From: Lotus japonicus
Lineage: Eukaryota > Streptophyta > Magnoliopsida > Fabales > Fabaceae
Assembly: GCF_012489685.1 (NCBI RefSeq)
Contig: NC_080046.1
Span: 63,131,984-63,195,983 of the forward strand
Length of the DNA: 64,000 nucleotides
Direction: 5' to 3'
Shown: positions 1-11,600 of the stretch, piece by piece
Numbering within the stretch: position 1 is the first letter of the stretch
How the letters are laid out: each line of letters starts with the position of its first letter
The notes under the pieces: generated by a model
Told to the model about the DNA's origin: nothing
What the model saw: the letters and a program-made list of their open reading frames with translations, nothing else
The model's database searches: none
Position numbers and translations under genes: made by a program

Positions 1-115
1 ATTACTAATAACTACTCACATTTGCCTATAAATAAAAAATAAAATTGGTCGCTAATTCCATACCAAGAATTTTGTATGGATCAATTTCAATATCAAAAGC
101 AACAAATCATTCTCT

Positions 116-251
116 TGGGGGATGAGTAACTCATTTGATTGAACTAAGGGTAATTATAAGTGAGAGATTAGGGTTCGAACTTCGAATCATAATGAGAAAT
201 AATTTGTACAATATTAATTTCCTACCAACTAACATTTGTCTATAAAAAAAA
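116..251 (+). repeat. tRNA-derived SINE-like element, copy 1
   Basis: This stretch has a B-box-like motif (GGGTTCGAAC) near 173-182, followed by a conserved body and a 3' end reading ttgtctat plus an A run. A second copy in opposite orientation at 6675-6785 shares the gggtaatt block, the TTCGAAC core, the aataatttgtac block and the ttgtctat-A tail. Two dispersed copies sharing a pol III B box and a common tail fit a SINE family. The A box is degenerate and no target duplication is clear. Confidence 0.45.
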
Positions 252-3200
252 CTAACATTTATCTATTAAAAAAATAAACATTCTCCTGAAAAAATAAAAG
301 AAAAGTATACATACTGTGATTTTGATACCTAATTTTGTTCATTGCTACCTGACAAAGAACTCACGAGTGGAAAAGAAACTACTATGACTACTATCTCATT
401 CTTAGTGGACATATCAGAGTCACAAATTCCGCAAGATCCTCGAAATTATTGCACGTAGAAAAGGACCCTTCAATTATAACATGTCCTTTTTTATCATCTG
501 TACAACAATCAATCAATTTCTTCCAGAAATTGTGTGAATAACATATTGTGTGATGGCATTTATCATCTTCTCCTTGTAATTACTAAATAACATATAATTA
601 TAGCACTTTTATGTGAGTAAATACTAAACATTGATATCAATCAACCGAAAACCTTGATCGACACCTGTAATTAGGTTTCACTTAACTTGGTTAATTTAAA
701 GCCAAAATTCCATTTGAATGATTGTGAAAATTCATGTTTACACAATGTTAAGCGTGACTTAACAGAAGTTAACTCATGAAAATTAAAGTGATCCAATTTC
801 CACATTCTAAGTTGAATGTGACGGTGAGAGTGGGTGGAGGGTGACAGGGAGAGTCCCATTCCATTCATATTCCAACCCAGCCATTGCCAAGGCGTCGCAT
901 CATATAGGGAAACTACGAAATCAAGAGATGGAAAATTCCCAGGGACCCTCAAATCTAATTAGCAATGAGCTGTTGCTTTTTTCACCTTTCTCTTTCTTTC
1001 TTTCTTTCTTTCTTTGCAATCACCCAAAATTAAATAGAACCATGACCCAGTCACCAGCAGAAAGTGACCAACATACATACATGACTTGAAATTAATAAAA
1101 TGTTTGAAAAATATATGTATATATTCAAAAGTTAGATAGCTAGCTGTTGATGATTCATGCAACATTAATTTAAAAGTGTATGTCACCTTATCCTCCTCCT
1201 GCACCCAGCCACCCACTGCCCCTTTTCACTACTTTCCCCCTCACAATTTCACCTTTTTTTTGTGTCATTTAAGGAAAATCTTAGTTACTAATTAATTTAT
1301 CATATAAGGTTTGTTTAATTATCGTATACATGCCTTGCACGGTTGTGTACTTGTGTTGATTGAATTTTTAAAATTTCTTTTATAGTATACTAATTCTGAA
1401 TTATTAAAAAGAAACGATGGTTAACAAAAATAAAATAAAATAAGAGGATATATATGGGGGAAAATAAGAATGCGATGGATGCATGATAGGTTAGCTAGTT
1501 GTCGCCTTTGGTGAATGCTAATTATTAAGGACCCACTAGTTGTTGAGTTACCATCTACTACTCTTGCTTCATTTCTTAAATCAATTAATATTAATGGCCC
1601 ATACAAGAATTTGGATTGTCTCCTGAACTTGACTGATCCTATATATTCTTTCATTTATATTAAATTTACACAAATCAAAATCTTCTACTCTATCAGAACC
1701 CAATATATATACGAATCTGTATTTTTTGTTTGCACGTGTAAATGGTTTCCTTCACTTGCATCCATCAAATAAGTTTTTCCCTATATAATTCATGCAGTAA
1801 GAAATTCATACCCGACATTACAAAAAAAGAGAGTCTGTGTTTTAGCATATCAGATTGATTGTCGGTAATATATGTCGGCCAAATCAAGGTAAATCATCAA
1901 AATTCAAATTTGTTTTACTTATAACTAATAGCGTAGTTCAGGCAGATGCTAATTAACATTCACTTATCACCCATTAGTGTTGGTTTGCACGACAATCAAG
2001 TCAACTCCCTACCAAATTAATGTCAGCCGACTAATTTTAAATTAAATGGATTTAATTAACCCATTTAATCGGCCTATGTATTAGCTTTGGTCCAACCTAC
2101 ACTAATTTTTGATAAATTATATGTCGGTTCATTTTTATAATCTATGTCACTCTCACAATTTCTTCATCCCCAAATCACATAAGACACATGTTACATCAGT
2201 TCTATGTTAGCATTTCGCAATGTTGTGCAACAGTTTAGTCAAATATTGACTATTGTATTTACTAATACAGAACCGCTGCAACAAGTATTTTTAGTAGTGA
2301 ACACATAACGCTTAAGAATTTGCAATTAGAATTCTCATTTGACCATATGATTTTTCTATTAAGTAGATTAAATTTGAAACAAATAACAACAATATTTTAG
2401 GAATAGATTATTGGGGGGAATAATTGGCTCCCACAATACTTTTTGTTCATGCTCCGCCACTAAAAGTACCGCATGTACTCCTCTAAGGCTCTAATAATTA
2501 ATTTGTTTGGCTGATAAAAAATTAATATCTCATCTTGAACATGCTTCTAGAATATTTTATATAATTAAATAGAGTCAAATCATAGTGTTTAATTTTAACG
2601 TAGGCAAAAAAAAAAATTAACGTAGGCATGTTTTGTACCCGTTGGAGTATTAAGCTATAAAATAACCTTGGCTTCCCCATATTTAATGCATAAATTCTGT
2701 ATGGTTCCATATAAAGATATACATTTATTAATTTGTCTCTTCTTATTGAGATAGGTGGCTACGTACACCTTATCGAATATGAGGCTTTTTGAATGTTCGA
2801 ATCAAATAAGAAAGAAAATAATGGTGCTTTAATTTAACTAAAACTAGCCGTATCTTTCAACGTAAAGGAGATACCTTTTTTTTGGTTAGGGGAAAAAGGT
2901 AAATATTCCTGGCTACTTGTGGTTGTTTCATTGAATATTAAGGTTAATCATACCTCCATCAAGATGGAACTTGGAAGCATAGTGCTGGATACATTTCACC
3001 TGATCCTGAACATTAGTCAATTATAAGCTTTTTTCAATCATGCCTTTTAATATTTTGTTAATTAATGATATGGTATAGTCTGTCTAGAACTGGACAAGCT
3101 ATGCTATATTAAAAATTGATATATCGATTTGAAGGTATGGAACTATGCATGCATATTTATAAAGCTGAAGCTGGGTACTACCAATTTCAAAGTTTATTAT

Positions 3201-3360
3201 GTACGTGACCTACCATTATTAAAAAAAAATTTGATTATATGATGTCTATCCCACTAAGTTTGTGACTATATGCACAAAATGAAGTCCCCATACCTCATTA
3301 ATTCACCCTGTAGACTTCTCTCCCCCTCCCCTTTTTTCAATTTAAACAAATAAGTAATTC
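252..3360. other. intergenic, no gene seen
   Basis: AT-rich DNA with only short shadow reading frames. A (CTTT)n microsatellite lies at about 988-1015. Around 1817-2300 there are weak CACTA-like ends (an attacaaaaa start and a ttttagtagtg end), but no matching 3-bp target duplication, so no element is called. Nothing else is recognisable. Confidence 0.6.
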
Positions 3361-3880
3361 ATCCTAGGAGTCTTTCTTAGGTTAGGAGTTAGGTTAGAAG
3401 TGCCGGGTGTTGTGGTGTTTGCTTGGCCTTTGGGGTTGTTTTGGGGTGGTGGCGGGCAGTTAGGGGTTTTGTTTCTTTTTGTCTATCTTGGAGGTTCATT
3501 TGCTCGGTTGAGTTGTTTTGGTTTTTTTCTGATTTTTTGATCCTCTTTGGAAGAGGGGATTTGGGTTTGCCACCTTACCTATAGGGTTTGACACCCCACT
3601 TTATTCGATACGGGATTTAAAGTTCCGTATCAATACGAGATTTCAAATTCCGTATTTATTTTAGTATGTAAAGGCAGAGGCATGAATGGATGAAAAAGTG
3701 ACAGTCATGCTAAAAAACAGTACGGTTTTTTAAGTTTTGTATTGAATACGGAACTTTAAATCACATATTAAATATGTGGGGTGCCAAGCCTCATAGGTAG
3801 GGTGACAAACTCAATTCCCTTGGAAGAGGGTTGTATATCTTTGGCAATATTATTTTCATTAATACTATATTTTACTTTGA
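3361..3880 (+). repeat. decayed LINE-like 3' tail interrupted by a miniature element
   Basis: The G/T-rich sequence at 3361-3555 resumes after the nested element at 3829-3880 with a text like plant non-LTR 3' ends (tttggcaatattattttcat, then a polyA-like region). No coding frame survives. The assignment to a LINE rests on this tail and on the nesting, so it is tentative. Confidence 0.3.
3556..3819. mobile_element. 264-bp MULE-type MITE nested in an older repeat
   Basis: The ends form terminal inverted repeats of about 70 bp. The left end GGGGATTTGGGTTTGCCACC pairs with a right end whose complement reads GGGAATTGAGTTTGTCACC. The flanks carry the 9-bp direct repeat TTGGAAGAG (3547-3555 and 3820-3828). 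A 9-bp duplication is typical of Mutator-like elements. There is no coding capacity. The insertion splits a LINE-like tail, so it is younger than that tail. Confidence 0.7.
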
Positions 3881-4556
3881 AAATAAAAAGTAATTCATTC
3901 TAATATTTTTTCAAAAATTATTAATAAGAATAAACTTGATTCATGAGGAGAAGGGAATTATCCCCATTCACTATATTGAGCAAACATAGAAGTAGGAGAG
4001 GAACATATATATCTGTCTCTCTCGTCTTTTATATATTCCTCGATCAACAATTTTATTTACATCTATTGTGGGACTTCAAACGTAACTCATGACTTACACT
4101 TTATTTTCTCAACATTTTTTAATGATTTATTTTCTCAACATCACCACCCGAACACAGGACCATAGCAAGTTGATTCAGTTATATATCTTGAGGGTGTAAT
4201 ATTACAGGCATCAACCTACCATTAAGCTTGGGATTCGGATAATTCTCCTTATAGTGCAGTTGCTATCAACAAACAATGGTCCTCGCTATATACAATTCAG
4301 GAAAACACACCAAATCAATGGACAATATTGTCCCTGCCACACGCTTCGCAGTCATCACTTTTTCAGCTCTCATCACCATAAATTATCTATTAACACTGGA
4401 CACTACTGTTGAGCAAATTACGTGTACTCATGTGATATCATCCATGAAAATAGTCCATGTTGGTTGCAGATACTGAATTATGATGAAGGGCAAGTTTTTG
4501 CAGTCCAATGTGTGTTTTGCAAAATTCCAAACAAACGCAATTTTTAGCTAGAATAT
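3881..4556. other. intergenic, nothing recognised
   Basis: AT-rich unique-looking sequence. A 66-codon frame at 4276-4476 has no recognisable motif, neighbours or codon-use support and is not called. Confidence 0.6.
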
Positions 4557-4565
4557 ACGACACAC

Positions 4566-4752
4566 GAGTAATGATATATACACACATTATTTTTTAAACA
4601 CTTCATTTCCATATTTTTTTGTTTCTATCTCTCTCATCTTATCATTTATCACATCTCATACTTTCTCTTTCTTACTTTTTCTTTTTTTTCTATCTCTCTC
4701 TTTATTCCACCTCTTCCACCTCAAATGAGAGGTGTGTAAGTAACATTATTGT
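4566..4752 (+). mobile_element. MULE-type MITE, family M1 copy A
   Basis: A 187-bp element with terminal inverted repeats (left gagtaatgatatatacacac; the right end mirrors it around the CACACCTC core) and a pyrimidine-rich interior. Candidate 9-bp target duplications acgacacac (4557-4565) and acgagacac (4753-4761) match at 8 of 9 positions. A second copy lies inverted at 5409-5593. Confidence 0.65.
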
Positions 4753-4761
4753 ACGAGACAC

Positions 4762-5399
4762 AAAAGCATGGCTTTTACAATTAGTTGGTGCATTCGTGGT
4801 TACTTTACTCAATTGAAATTGAAGAATAGCATAAAAGGCATATATTATATATCCTCCTTTATTAAATGACCAAAATAAACATCTCAATTAGTTCTTATAA
4901 TTAGGATTAGAGGTAGCATTTTGTTAATTTGTGGACTTAACATAGTTAAGCTGATAACTAAAGTGGGACATCAAATTTGTATGTACTTGACTATGACTTT
5001 GAGAAGTACGAGGGTTGAAAGAAATGTTGAGCAATAAAAATAAAAAAGTGAAGCGAGTCTATTCCGTGTTACACACACGTACGTACGAGCAATGTTTATG
5101 TAGCACTAACTGTACTGTACTGTTCTGTGCTGTGCACTGTCAACAAGTCCCGTCACCAAATATTGTGTCCCACCCACCTTTTCTGATTCACTTCCTTCCA
5201 CACTCAACATTCATTTTCGTCCATACGATCAATCACACAGATTCGATTTTATTTTATTATTACAGCCTTGGCTTCCATTAATTTTGTGAGTGAACACACT
5301 AGTGCGTTAACGGCGGGGTTTGAATTTAACTTTCACACTTCAACAAGTCATGCGATTTTTTAATGGACCCTGAACTTTGTCCTACTCCATGAGTGACTT
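4762..5399. other. spacer between two inverted MITE copies
   Basis: About 640 bp with no supported gene. It lies between inverted copies A and B of the same MITE family, so it would form the loop of a long hairpin if transcribed. Confidence 0.55.
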
Positions 5400-5408
5400 A
5401 TGTCAAAT

Positions 5409-5593
5409 GAATTATGATTTCTTCACACCTCATTTTGAGGTGGAAGGAGGTGGAGGAGGAGAGAGATAGGAAGAAAAGAAAAAGTATGAGAGAGAAAGTA
5501 TGAGATGTGATAGATGATAAGAGGAGAGAGGTAAAAACAAAAATAGGTGGAAATGAAGTGTTTAAAAGATGAGGTGTGTATATATCATTACTC
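5409..5593 (-). mobile_element. MULE-type MITE, family M1 copy B
   Basis: A 185-bp element in reverse orientation to copy A, with ends around the same CACACCTCAT core. It is flanked by a perfect 9-bp direct repeat ATGTCAAAT (5400-5408 and 5594-5602), which places it in the Mutator superfamily. Related purine/pyrimidine-rich stretches with the same core occur near 7780-7960, 38457-38620, 38820-38985 and 46560-46750, but their ends are less clear. Confidence 0.75.
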
Positions 5594-5602
5594 ATGTCAA
5601 AT

Positions 5603-6674
5603 ACTAACGTTTTAAGGGAAATTACATTGTGGTTTAGATATGTTTATGCTTCCCCAAACCCCCTAACCCCTCCTTTTGCGACAATGGTTGTGATGGAGAA
5701 CATAGCGATGGCTCCACCAGCTTCTTAATTTCCATTCTCCATCCACCTTCCTCCTCCCATCAGGGTCGTGGACAGTGTAAAGAAAAAAAAGCTACTGCTT
5801 AAGACCTCCTAAAAAATAAATTTCTTCAGCCCCCAAAAAAATTTGTTACTAATTAACCATTAATAAATTTTAAACAACCAAAGTATAAAAAATCAGAATT
5901 ATTTATTTCCTAAATATTAGCCAACTTAAAAAAAGCCCCATTTATCATTTTTCGCTTAAGCCCAAAAATGTCACGACCCTGCCTCCCATTTCCCTACATC
6001 CCCCCCCCCTCTCCGCCAAACCTCTCCTCCTCACTCCTCTTCTTTCCATCACATTCATCCATAAAATCATTCAAATGCATATAATGTAATGTAATTTGTG
6101 GTCATCTTATAAATTTGACATTATCTCAAACACAATATGTGAGGGAATGATAATGAACAACCTACTTTACATCCTCCTTCTTAAACCAGCTCATGAACAG
6201 GCGCAACAACTGTTTTGTCGTTGTTTTAATATGAGCCATCTTCGGTAGACACAAGTCTTTATGCTTACAACGGCCTCAACCAATGCAAAATGACACTCTT
6301 TTCTCACAAATACGATCTCGACCAATGTAAATGACATCCTCTTCTCGTGATTCATCCACACCTCCAGATATGATGTTTAGCGATGAGTGCAATGAGGGGT
6401 GGGGGTGAGACATTTTTAATATATATATATATATATATATAAAAGCATTTATGAAAGATGAGTGAATATTACTCATTTATTTGAATAAAATACATTTTTA
6501 ATTTTTTTTAATATGACCCGTTCAATAATTTTGACCCATAGTTCGACCAGTTCTTAACTAGTGTTATGAAATCTTTCAATTTTTTCATTCAAATAAACCG
6601 GTCACTTGAACGGTTCTCGGTCTAACTGGTTGAACCGAACGATTGAGAGTTGAGATAATTTTCAAATCTATGTG
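5603..6674. other. intergenic with (TA)n microsatellite
   Basis: There is no supported gene. A (TA)n tract lies at about 6419-6441. A short C-run occurs near 6000. Confidence 0.55.
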
Positions 6675-6785
6675 TGAAGTTTTTTTTTAATAGACAAATA
6701 TTATTTGTTAGTAAATTAGTACAAATTATCTTTCATCAGGGTTCGAACTCTGACCCTTCATGGTCACCTACAATTACCCCAATAT
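6675..6785 (-). repeat. tRNA-derived SINE-like element, copy 2
   Basis: Read on the minus strand it has the gggtaatt block, a GTTCGAACCC B-box core near 6739-6748, the aataatttgtact block and a ttgtctatt plus polyA tail. These are the same landmarks, in the same order, as the element at 116-251. Confidence 0.45.
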
Positions 6786-8000
6786 GTGTGAAGTGTTCTT
6801 TGTATACAGGGTTGATATGTGATATAAACTGTGACACTTGTCATGGTCAGGTGAACTGGTTGGTAGGTATGACTCCCCCCTCAATCTGTACATAACATAA
6901 CTAAGCATTTACTCTTCTTCACCATTTTGATAAAATCGAATTAAATCCCTAAAAAATCCAAGGGGACCATTGAGAAAAATTTGGCAGAGAAAGTCATGAC
7001 CTAGTGGGATTCACATTTAAAAAGGGAATAGAATAGATAACTGACTAACTACATACATATGATATACGACACTATATCTTCCCCACCCTATGGATTCCCC
7101 GAGTTGGGCCATTGCATTGTCAAAATCATTGCATCTGCACTAGGATTTTGCATTTGGTCCAACTTCATCTTAAATGTCCACCCTTCCTGCAAATGTTCTT
7201 GCCCTTCACAATTTTTCATCTCACAGTTCTACCGCCATCCAAGGATAAATTCTTTTCGTAAATACTAATATATTATAATTTTATTTCAATAAACCTAAAA
7301 ACATATAGATCTATACTGAATAACTAAGTACACCTTAATAAATCTTTTTATCTCTCTCACATTCCCACGTTATTCATAATGAAAAACTACAAATAACATT
7401 AAAGTGCATATTTAAATACATGGCAAAAATTTACATTGAAATTCAAATTATAGTGGACAGTTGCAAAATGTGAAAGAAATCGTTTTCATTTATTGTGACT
7501 TTGACGTCATCGTGATTTTCCATAATATATCTAACATGCATTAAATTAGTTTTAAAACATTTTGCAAAGGAAACAAATGCGCTCAACGAGCCATAAGTTT
7601 TGGATTTAACTTTCATATCCCTATAGTTTAATAATTCAAATCTCCTATTGTTTAGTAAAAACTCAGCTGGTGAACAACTACGCTCCTACTTAGGAGTGAA
7701 CATCTGCCCGACGACCTACAATTTAAATGTATTTTCTTCCCATTCTACAATTTTTATTTCATAAGAATAGCGGTTATGATTCATGCACACTCCCACTTAT
7801 TTTCACATTTCTTTTTCATTTATTTATCTTTTATCTACAATCAAATTACATATTACATCTTTACTTTGTCTCTTATTTTTTCTGTGTCTTTTTCTATAAT
7901 AAGGTGTGAAGAAATGATTATTCAAGAGAGGAGTAATAATGAAGCCTTCTCTCTCTCTCAGTAAAAATAAAATAAAATGTGAAACTGGTACACACTATCT
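6786..8000. other. intergenic upstream of the ARF gene
   Basis: There is no supported coding sequence. The piece at about 7780-7960 resembles MITE family M1 (pyrimidine-rich body ending in aaggtgtgaagaaatgatta). The rest is plain AT-rich sequence that may include the distal ARF promoter. Confidence 0.45.
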
Positions 8001-8329
8001 ATCTTTCTCAGTCTTAAAAAGGACACACCAAAAATAATGGGGGTTGTGTTCTGAATTCTGATTGATTGAAGAAGCTCTGAGAGAGAAAACAGAGAGAGGG
8101 TAAAGCAACAGTAGCATGACCACCAAGTAACTAGGACTTGTAGTAGTAGCACCGTGACCACAACAACCATCATCACTCCCTTCTTCCTGAATTCTGTACT
8201 TGTCATCAAAACTGCACCTTTAGCTTCCATTTCCTCTCTTTTCTGGGTTTCTGAGATCCACTCCATCTTCTCTGCTGAGATCTGTTTGCTTTCAAACTTC
8301 ACTTCTTTATTCACCTTCTGACAAGATTC

Positions 8330-8676
8330 TGTGTGCAATGAACCTTTCTATTGAAGATTGCAACTTGGGGTGTTGGGGGTTGAGGAATGAAGCGTAAAGC
8401 TATTGTCTTTTCTTGTGATACTACTGGTTTTGGTTGAGGATTGAAGGGAGAATCTTGTGGATTTTCAATGGGATTTGCTTGGATAAAGATGACAACGAAT
8501 GATATTCTGCAGTTGAAAAAAAGGGATGAAAAGGCTTTGGTTATGGTGGTGGGGGTGTCATTTTCTCAGAATTTTGTTGCTTAATTGGTCTACCTAGTGA
8601 GAGAAAGTGTGTGTTTTTGTGTGTGTTGTGTTTTGAATTGTGGGCTCAATTTTGTTGAGTTTGCAAATTTGCTCAA
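8330..8676 (+). promoter_or_regulatory. ARF leader with three upstream ORFs
   Basis: Upstream of the ARF start codon are three short ATG-initiated frames: 8338-8397 (19 codons), 8387-8437 (16 codons, overlapping the first) and 8468-8584 (38 codons). All stop before the main ATG at 8677. Several ARF genes are known to be translationally repressed by upstream ORFs. Whether these lie in the mature leader depends on the unknown transcription start and any leader intron. Confidence 0.45.
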
Positions 8677-11600
8677 ATGAGACTTTCTTCAGCTGGTTTT
8701 AGTCCTCCACCTCAGGAAGGTTTGTTGTTACCTCTTGCTTGCAGATTCAATGATTGTCATTTTTGTTGATGTATCTAGCTACTGAAATTGTTATTATCTA
8801 ACATGAGTGGTGCTTTCATATCTTTTAATTTTTTGGAATGGGGTGTGTGGAAATTCAACCTATTAGGCTATGGTGTATGCTGTTTATGTCATAGCTCAGA
8901 GATCAGAAGAAGTGAATTAGCTTCATTTGTTAAATAAGTACACCTATTATGGAATTTGCTTTGTGGTTTTTTTTTATTAAGATCTTGGATTTGTCTAGAG
9001 TTTGTCAAAATCAATTAGTCCTTTGGGACAAGGTATGAGCTTTTTCTCTTCCATATTCATGACATTGGGATGGATTTTGCAGGGGAAAAGCGAGTTCTAG
9101 ATTCAGAGCTTTGGCATGCTTGTGCTGGTCCCCTTGTCTCTTTGCCAGCACTTGGAAGCCGCGTGGTGTACTTTCCACAAGGTCACAGTGAACAGGTGAG
9201 TAAAATATGATGGAAGATTATTGTATTGCTTGCTCCCATTAAAAAAAAAACACCTTGTGAACAGGTGAGATTGTTTGAACTGTTGCTGGCTAATGAACTA
9301 ACTACCAAACATGAATTAACTTCACTTAACTCCCAGAAACCAGAAAAATAACTTTTTAAAATTATCTTTCTTTTTTTCTGCATCTACAAGACTACAACAT
9401 GTCCTAGCTTAGCATTTTTTTCTGTTCAGGTAGCTGTGTCAACTAACAAGGAAGTGGATGCTCATATTCCAAACTATCCAAGCTTACCTCCTCAACTGAT
9501 TTGTCAACTTCATAATGTGACTATGCATGTATGACTTTCTTTTACTACTTTGGTTTTCTTTTATCCAATTTTTGCCATTCTGTGATTCTTGCACCTTCTT
9601 CGCCTTTAATAATCTGATTGCTTATTTTGGATTCAGGCTGATGCTGAGACTGATGAAGTTTATGCTCAGATGACCTTGCAACCTCTGAATCCTGTATGAT
9701 ACACTGTCTTCAGTGACAAATGTTTTTGTAGTGTTTGTTGTTATATTCATTATTCAGCTTTTGACTATGGCTGTGTTTGCAGCAAGAGCAAAAGGAAGCA
9801 TACCTTCCAGCAGAGTTGGGCACTCCCAGTAAACAGCCAACAAACTATTTCTGCAAGACTTTGACTGCTAGTGACACAAGCACTCATGGGGGATTCTCTG
9901 TGCCTCGCCGGGCAGCTGAAAAAGTGTTTCCTCCATTGGTAAACCTTTGTTAAAAAATCATGCTAACAAAGCTTCAGCATATCCATCAAATTTGTTAATT
10001 TCTTCAGTCTTTAATTTGTGATTGTGAATTTGTGATCTATAGGACTTCTCCCAACAGCCTCCTGCTCAGGAGCTAATTGCAAGGGATTTGCATGGCAATG
10101 AATGGAAATTCAGACATATCTTCCGGGGTGAGTTACAAAGCCAAGTTTCATTATAATTGCATATATGTGAAATTTTGTTAGGTTGAGACATCCATGCTTC
10201 TTGCTTGAGGATGAAAATAAGTGCAGGTTTTGTTTATGATGTTTGAAGTTGTTTTTTCCCTGCAGGGCAGCCCAAGAGGCATCTACTTACTACTGGATGG
10301 AGTGTCTTTGTGAGTGCTAAAAGACTTGTTGCTGGTGATTCTGTGCTGTTTATCTGGCAAGTGATTCTATTGTTTCCTGCTCATCAGAGTGCTGAAAGAC
10401 CTATTTATTATGACATTATGGTGAAAATTGTTAATTTTGTCGGTAATTCTGCGACATCTTATGACTCAATTGCATTATCTTCAATAGGAATGAAAAGAAC
10501 CAATTGCTTCTGGGGATCCGCCGTGCTAATCGACCACAGACTGTTATGCCTTCATCAGTTCTGTCAAGTGATAGTATGCACTTGGGGCTTCTTGCTGCGG
10601 CAGCTCATGCAGCTGCGACAAATAGTCGCTTCACCATTTTCTACAACCCACGGTATGAGCAGTACACGTTTGTTAAACTTTCAAGTCATGATATATTTGC
10701 TTTGATTGACATTATATTTTTTGTTTATAAATCCAGTGCTAGCCCATCAGAATTTGTCATACCCTTAGTGAAGTATGTTAAAGCTGTATATCATACTCGA
10801 GTTTCAGTTGGTATGCGTTTCAGGATGCTGTTTGAAACAGAGGAGTCTAGTGTGCGGCGGTATGTTTTTAATACTTTTATTGTTGATGATAGTGAATGAA
10901 TGTCTTCCTTTTTGATATTTGACGTGTTATTAAACTAATAATATACAACATTTGATTTGGAATTAATGATAATGACGTAAAAGCAGTAATAAAATGATCA
11001 TGCACCTAAAGGTCAAATATTCGATTTGGAATTTCATTTATGTTTGTTTTATGCTTTATTATTAAATGAATGAGAGGTTTTTTCCCTATGTTGTGGATGG
11101 ATGTCTAGATGTAATAATGAATAAAAATATGGAAACAATTGCATATTGTTTCTCGCGGCTTACGGAACATGATAATGTGCCACCCTAAAAGATCACTCTC
11201 GCAATTAAATGAAACAGAGGCCGTTTTAAATGTATGCTTCCTGTTATGAGCTTCTGATCCTTAGTAATGCCCTTGTGTGTATCAGCTATAAATTATATTA
11301 TTGTTGATGGATGCTCAAAATATAATACTAATATATCTTTTCTGTGCAGATACATGGGTACAATAACAGGCATTAGTGATCTGGATCCTGCCCGGTGGCC
11401 GAATTCACATTGGCGCTCAGTGAAGGTTTGTAAGAAATTATTATTGTTCTTCCATTCAAGTTATATAATTAAGTTGACCTGCTCCTTGTATCTCAGATGT
11501 AAAAGTTCTAATATGTTGCTTCATGTACATTTTCTATTTTTGCGGAAGAATTTTAAAAAATAAGATAAGACTTTGACTTGTATTGCAGGTTGGGTGGGAT

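Noticed and set aside
1817..2300. Possible CACTA-type element
   Set aside because: The ends are weak (attacaaaaa and ttttagtagtg) and there is no matching 3-bp target duplication.
7958..8338. 126-codon reverse frame upstream of the ARF gene
   Set aside because: It is antisense to the ARF leader, has low-complexity hydrophobic and Val/Met runs and no recognised domain. It is most likely a chance frame.
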